The notes under the pieces were generated by a model that saw only the letters and a list, made by a program, of their open reading frames with translations, searched no databases and was not told the origin of the DNA. Made by a program: the position numbers and the translations under genes. Of a stretch of DNA of 7,879 nucleotides, positions 5,971 to 7,879 are shown piece after piece (position 1 is the stretch's first letter; each line of letters opens with the position of its first letter). Origin of the DNA: Nanobdellota archaeon (GTDB taxonomy: Archaea; Nanobdellota; Nanobdellia; Woesearchaeales; GW2011-AR15); contig JAHIYL010000166.1 in NCBI GenBank assembly GCA_018815145.1, positions 1 to 7,879 of the forward strand, written 5' to 3'.

Positions 5971-7071
5971 TCAGAAACCTGTATAATCCCGGATATCCGG
6001 CTGATAATCAAACATAATATCTTCAAAGCGTTCCTCATCCTCAGGAGAGATGAATGTGATTGCATGCCCTTTTTTGTCTTCGCGGCCTGAACGGCCGATC
6101 CTATGGACATAAAACTCTGTCTTGTTCGGCACGTCGTAATTTATGACCAGATCAACCTGTTCAATCTGCAGCCCGCGGGCGGCAATATCAGTTGCAACAA
6201 GTACACGTATGCTTCCCTGCTTGAACAGGTTAAGATTATTGATTCTTTCTGTCTGTTCGAGATCACTGTTCAGTTCACGGGCATTAATGCCAATCTTTTT
6301 GAGATAATCTGCTAACTGGTAGGTACGGGCCTTGCTGAATGTGAATATCAAGACTTTTCCAAATTTTTTTTGCTCTAATATTTTTAAGAGCAGTTCATTT
6401 TTTTTTGTATCTTCAATATAGATCTTTTCCTGACAGATATTTTTGGGAATGTCTTCACCAATCCTGATCAAGTCATAGTCAACAATCTCCTCCTCCATAA
6501 AATCCTTGACCTTATCACTTATTGTGGCTGAGGACAAGATTATCTGGGACAACTTTCCTACGCGTGATTTGATATATGCGCAATCGATGTAAAATCCCTG
6601 ATCAAACATCTGGTCGCTCTCATCAAATACCAGACACTTCACTTCCCCTACCTTCACTGTCTTCTGATTGATATGGGTGATCACTCTTCCGGGTGTTGCA
6701 ACCATAATATGGATGCGTTTTCTCAGTGTATAAGAATCATTTTCAATATCACGCCCACCAAAAAGTATGCCAACATTGTATCCAAGCGGGTCAGCAATCT
6801 GCTTAATATCTTTACCTACCTGGATGGCCAGTTCTCTGGTTGGAACCATCACAAGCATCTGGATGCCGAGTTTTTTGTTTATCTTTGACAAAAATCCAAC
6901 TGTATATGCAAGTGTCTTTCCGCTTCCTGTCCTGGAGGTGAAGACAATGTTTTTATTTAGAAGAGCCATTGGAATAATCTGTCTCTGGACTTCGAGCGCT
7001 CTTTTGAATCTTAATCTGGTCAAAACCTGCACAATATCCTTTTTTAGTCCCAAATCTGAAAACTTAGTCAT
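5971..7071 (-). CDS. DEAD-box RNA helicase (DESD variant)
   Basis: A 366-residue protein made of little more than the two RecA-like domains of an ATP-dependent RNA helicase, with no C-terminal tail. The motifs are in order: Phe4 and Gln29 (Q motif region, here RALEVQRQIIP rather than the usual PTxIQ), motif I SRTGSGKT (46-53), Ia PTRELA (77-82), Ib ATPGR (125-129), motif II DESD (150-153) in place of DEAD, III SAT (181-183), IV LIFTFSKART (241-250), V ATDIAARGLQI (293-303) and VI HRIGRSGR (323-330). The catalytic Asp150, Glu151 and Asp153 and the arginine finger are intact, so it should hydrolyse ATP. Archaeal relatives remodel RNA or ribosomes. Its start is 26 nt from a minus-strand TATA box, so it is predicted to be leaderless. 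Confidence 0.95.
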   Translation of the reverse strand: MTKFSDLGLKKDIVQVLTRLRFKRALEVQRQIIPMALLNKNIVFTSRTGSGKTLAYTVGFLSKINKKLGIQMLVMVPTRELAIQVGKDIKQIADPLGYNVGILFGGRDIENDSYTLRKRIHIMVATPGRVITHINQKTVKVGEVKCLVFDESDQMFDQGFYIDCAYIKSRVGKLSQIILSSATISDKVKDFMEEEIVDYDLIRIGEDIPKNICQEKIYIEDTKKNELLLKILEQKKFGKVLIFTFSKARTYQLADYLKKIGINARELNSDLEQTERINNLNLFKQGSIRVLVATDIAARGLQIEQVDLVINYDVPNKTEFYVHRIGRSGREDKKGHAITFISPEDEERFEDIMFDYQPDIRDYTGF

Positions 7072-7097
7072 ATAAGAATATTAAAAAACTTGGTTTG

Positions 7098-7104
7098 TTA
7101 TAAA
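7098..7104 (-). promoter_or_regulatory. TATA box of the DEAD-box helicase gene
   Basis: On the minus strand this is TTTATAA with TTAACCAACA just upstream. It ends 26 nt before the ATG at 7071, predicting a transcript beginning at or next to the ATG. Confidence 0.65.
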
Positions 7105-7164
7105 TGTTGGTTAATATATACATTTCTAAACGTCAAAACAAACAAGAAATAATTATGGATTGTA

Positions 7165-7303
7165 CTATCCTCTGAGTATTTCTGTATTATCTGATTGCAA
7201 AGTTAAGTCGATTTTTTCAGAATCTTCCTCATTCAGGCACTTTTTGCAAATCCCTTTCAATGTCCCGACATATTAGACCAATACAGCCAATGCATGATAT
7301 ATC
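7165..7303 (-). pseudogene. Possible frameshifted small Cys-rich gene
   Basis: Two overlapping minus-strand reading frames, each too short alone, join into a plausible small protein. The upstream frame reads DISCIGCIGLICRDIERDLQK and then leaves frame in the A5 run at 7241-7245. The other frame continues CLNEEDSEKIDLTLQSDNTE and ends at TAG (7165-7167). With one A fewer the product would have about 45 residues and four cysteines (C-x2-C-x4-C-x9-C), as in small zinc-binding proteins. No ATG lies in the first frame; the ATG at 7293-7295 is in a different frame. It may be a decayed gene, a gene with a sequencing error, or chance. Otherwise I see only the helicase promoter (7098) and the T10 terminator (7316) in this 264-nt gap. 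Confidence 0.25.
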
Positions 7304-7315
7304 TTAAATTAAACC

Positions 7316-7325
7316 AAAAAAAAAA
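7316..7325 (-). terminator. T10 terminator after the HhH protein gene
   Basis: On the minus strand this is a run of ten T residues starting 11 nt after the TGA of the DUF4332 gene. It has no hairpin and is the strongest T-tract in the window, fitting intrinsic archaeal termination. Confidence 0.6.
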
Positions 7326-7335
7326 CTAATAAAAA

Positions 7336-7809
7336 TCAATGGGTGACTATTTTAGGCAGCTTTTTTGCCTGTTCTACCCAATCTTCCACATTTGCAGTGG
7401 TTGGCAATTTTCTGACAAGTTTCTTCTCCTGATTAACACTTGTCATCTTCTCTACCAGATTTCCCGGGTTTCTTTGTGCCAGCTCAGGTACGGTATCAAC
7501 ACCTGACGCCTCTAAAAGATCAGCATATTCTTCACTTACACCCTTTATCCTAAATAAGTCTACATGATTTACCCATGTCAGTATAAGTGAACTGCTTATG
7601 CCTGTTTTGTTTGCGATAGCTCCTCTTCCTTTTGAGGTGGAACCTGTCTCCAGGAGTTCCTGTGTTGTCAAAATCTCTGCAGATCTTAATTTTTCAGCGT
7701 AAACCTCTCCTATCCCTTCAACTGTTGTAAGATTCACACGTGGTATCTCAACTTCCACAAAATCTTTGCTGTCCAAACCTAATAATTTTTTTATTTTATC
7801 TAACACCAT
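7336..7809 (-). CDS. DUF4332 helix-hairpin-helix protein
   Basis: The 157-residue product carries a DUF4332 domain over about residues 28-151, after a 24-residue basic then acidic N-terminal stretch. Two helix-hairpin-helix-like repeats are visible: VEGIGEVYAEKL (30-41) and IKGVSEEYADLL (88-99), each followed by a similar leucine-rich helix pattern (TTQELLE and TVPELAQ). Helix-hairpin-helix units bind DNA or act as protein adaptors, often in repair and replication factors, but this family has no established role. WV-NHVDLFRIKG at 79-90 and VEDWVEQAKKLP at 141-152 are typical of DUF4332 members. It is probably cytosolic and non-catalytic. The ATG at 7809 follows GGGGTG (7815-7820) with 5 nt spacing, a good Shine-Dalgarno match. 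It is a single gene. Confidence 0.88.
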   Translation of the reverse strand: MVLDKIKKLLGLDSKDFVEVEIPRVNLTTVEGIGEVYAEKLRSAEILTTQELLETGSTSKGRGAIANKTGISSSLILTWVNHVDLFRIKGVSEEYADLLEASGVDTVPELAQRNPGNLVEKMTSVNQEKKLVRKLPTTANVEDWVEQAKKLPKIVTH

Positions 7810-7814
7810 TTTAA

Positions 7815-7820
7815 CACCCC
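7815..7820 (-). promoter_or_regulatory. GGGGTG ribosome binding site of the DUF4332 gene
   Basis: On the minus strand GGGGTG lies 5 nt before the ATG at 7809 and closely matches archaeal GGAGGTG. It is the only strong Shine-Dalgarno site of the first-gene type in the window and fixes the start. Confidence 0.6.
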
Positions 7821-7852
7821 ATAAAGTTTTTGTGATTTGGAGAAAACAGAGT

Positions 7853-7867
7853 AAGTTTTTAAAACTT
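7853..7867 (-). promoter_or_regulatory. TATA-like box within a perfect inverted repeat
   Basis: The sequence AAGTTTTTAAAACTT is a 7-nt perfect inverted repeat around a central T, and contains TTTTAAAA (7857-7864) as a TATA-like box. Transcription would start near 7833 and leave a leader of about 24 nt holding the GGGGTG site. The palindrome could be an operator or simply an AT-rich TATA box. Confidence 0.35.
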
Positions 7868-7879
7868 GTTGAAAATAAA

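Noticed and set aside
6767..7075. A 102-codon plus-strand frame opposite the helicase start
   Set aside because: It is a shadow of the helicase coding frame on the opposite strand.
1..7879. CRISPR arrays, tRNA or rRNA genes, transposons, toxin-antitoxin or other defence genes
   Set aside because: I looked on both strands and found no regular repeats, cloverleaf sequences, transposase motifs or typical paired small genes.

Overview
The window looks like part of an AT-rich archaeal chromosome. The best evidence is promoter structure. Six gene starts have a TATA-like box (TTTATATA, TTAAATA, TTATATATA and similar) ending about 23-30 nt before the ATG, which suits leaderless archaeal transcription. 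T-tracts rather than hairpins follow some genes, and the two clear Shine-Dalgarno matches (GGTG, GGGGTG) sit before an operon-internal gene and a gene with a longer leader. A DPANN-type archaeon (Woesearchaeota-like) is a reasonable guess from the small soluble and membrane gene mix, but I cannot prove a lineage.

Layout. On the plus strand, 1-1182 holds the tail of an unidentified gene, then a VanZ-like membrane protein joined to it by an ATGA overlap, then a PrsW-family intramembrane protease. This is probably one operon concerned with the cell envelope. A minus-strand transglutaminase-like gene (1185-1817) ends 2 nt from PrsW and diverges from an unrecognised soluble protein (1923-2627). 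Next is a minus-strand MscS-type mechanosensitive channel gene (2684-3775) cut by one in-frame TAA inside its conserved GL-x-STRIRT segment. It shares a compact divergent promoter with a multi-pass membrane protein (3857-4612). An M16 zinc peptidase (4733-5956) and a DEAD-box helicase (5971-7071, minus) converge with 14 nt between them. A 264-nt gap contains what may be a frameshifted small Cys-rich gene and a T10 terminator. The window closes with a minus-strand helix-hairpin-helix protein (DUF4332, 7336-7809).

Function. The genes are mostly single transcription units and do not form an obvious pathway. The common thread is the envelope and proteostasis: VanZ, PrsW, MscS, the membrane protein and the M16 peptidase. 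The helicase and the HhH protein are nucleic-acid related. I see no CRISPR array, tRNA, rRNA, transposase, toxin-antitoxin pair or defence cassette. The most notable points are the interrupted channel gene, the uniform leaderless promoter spacing, the orphan protein with three evenly spaced histidines, and the possible broken Cys-rich gene.
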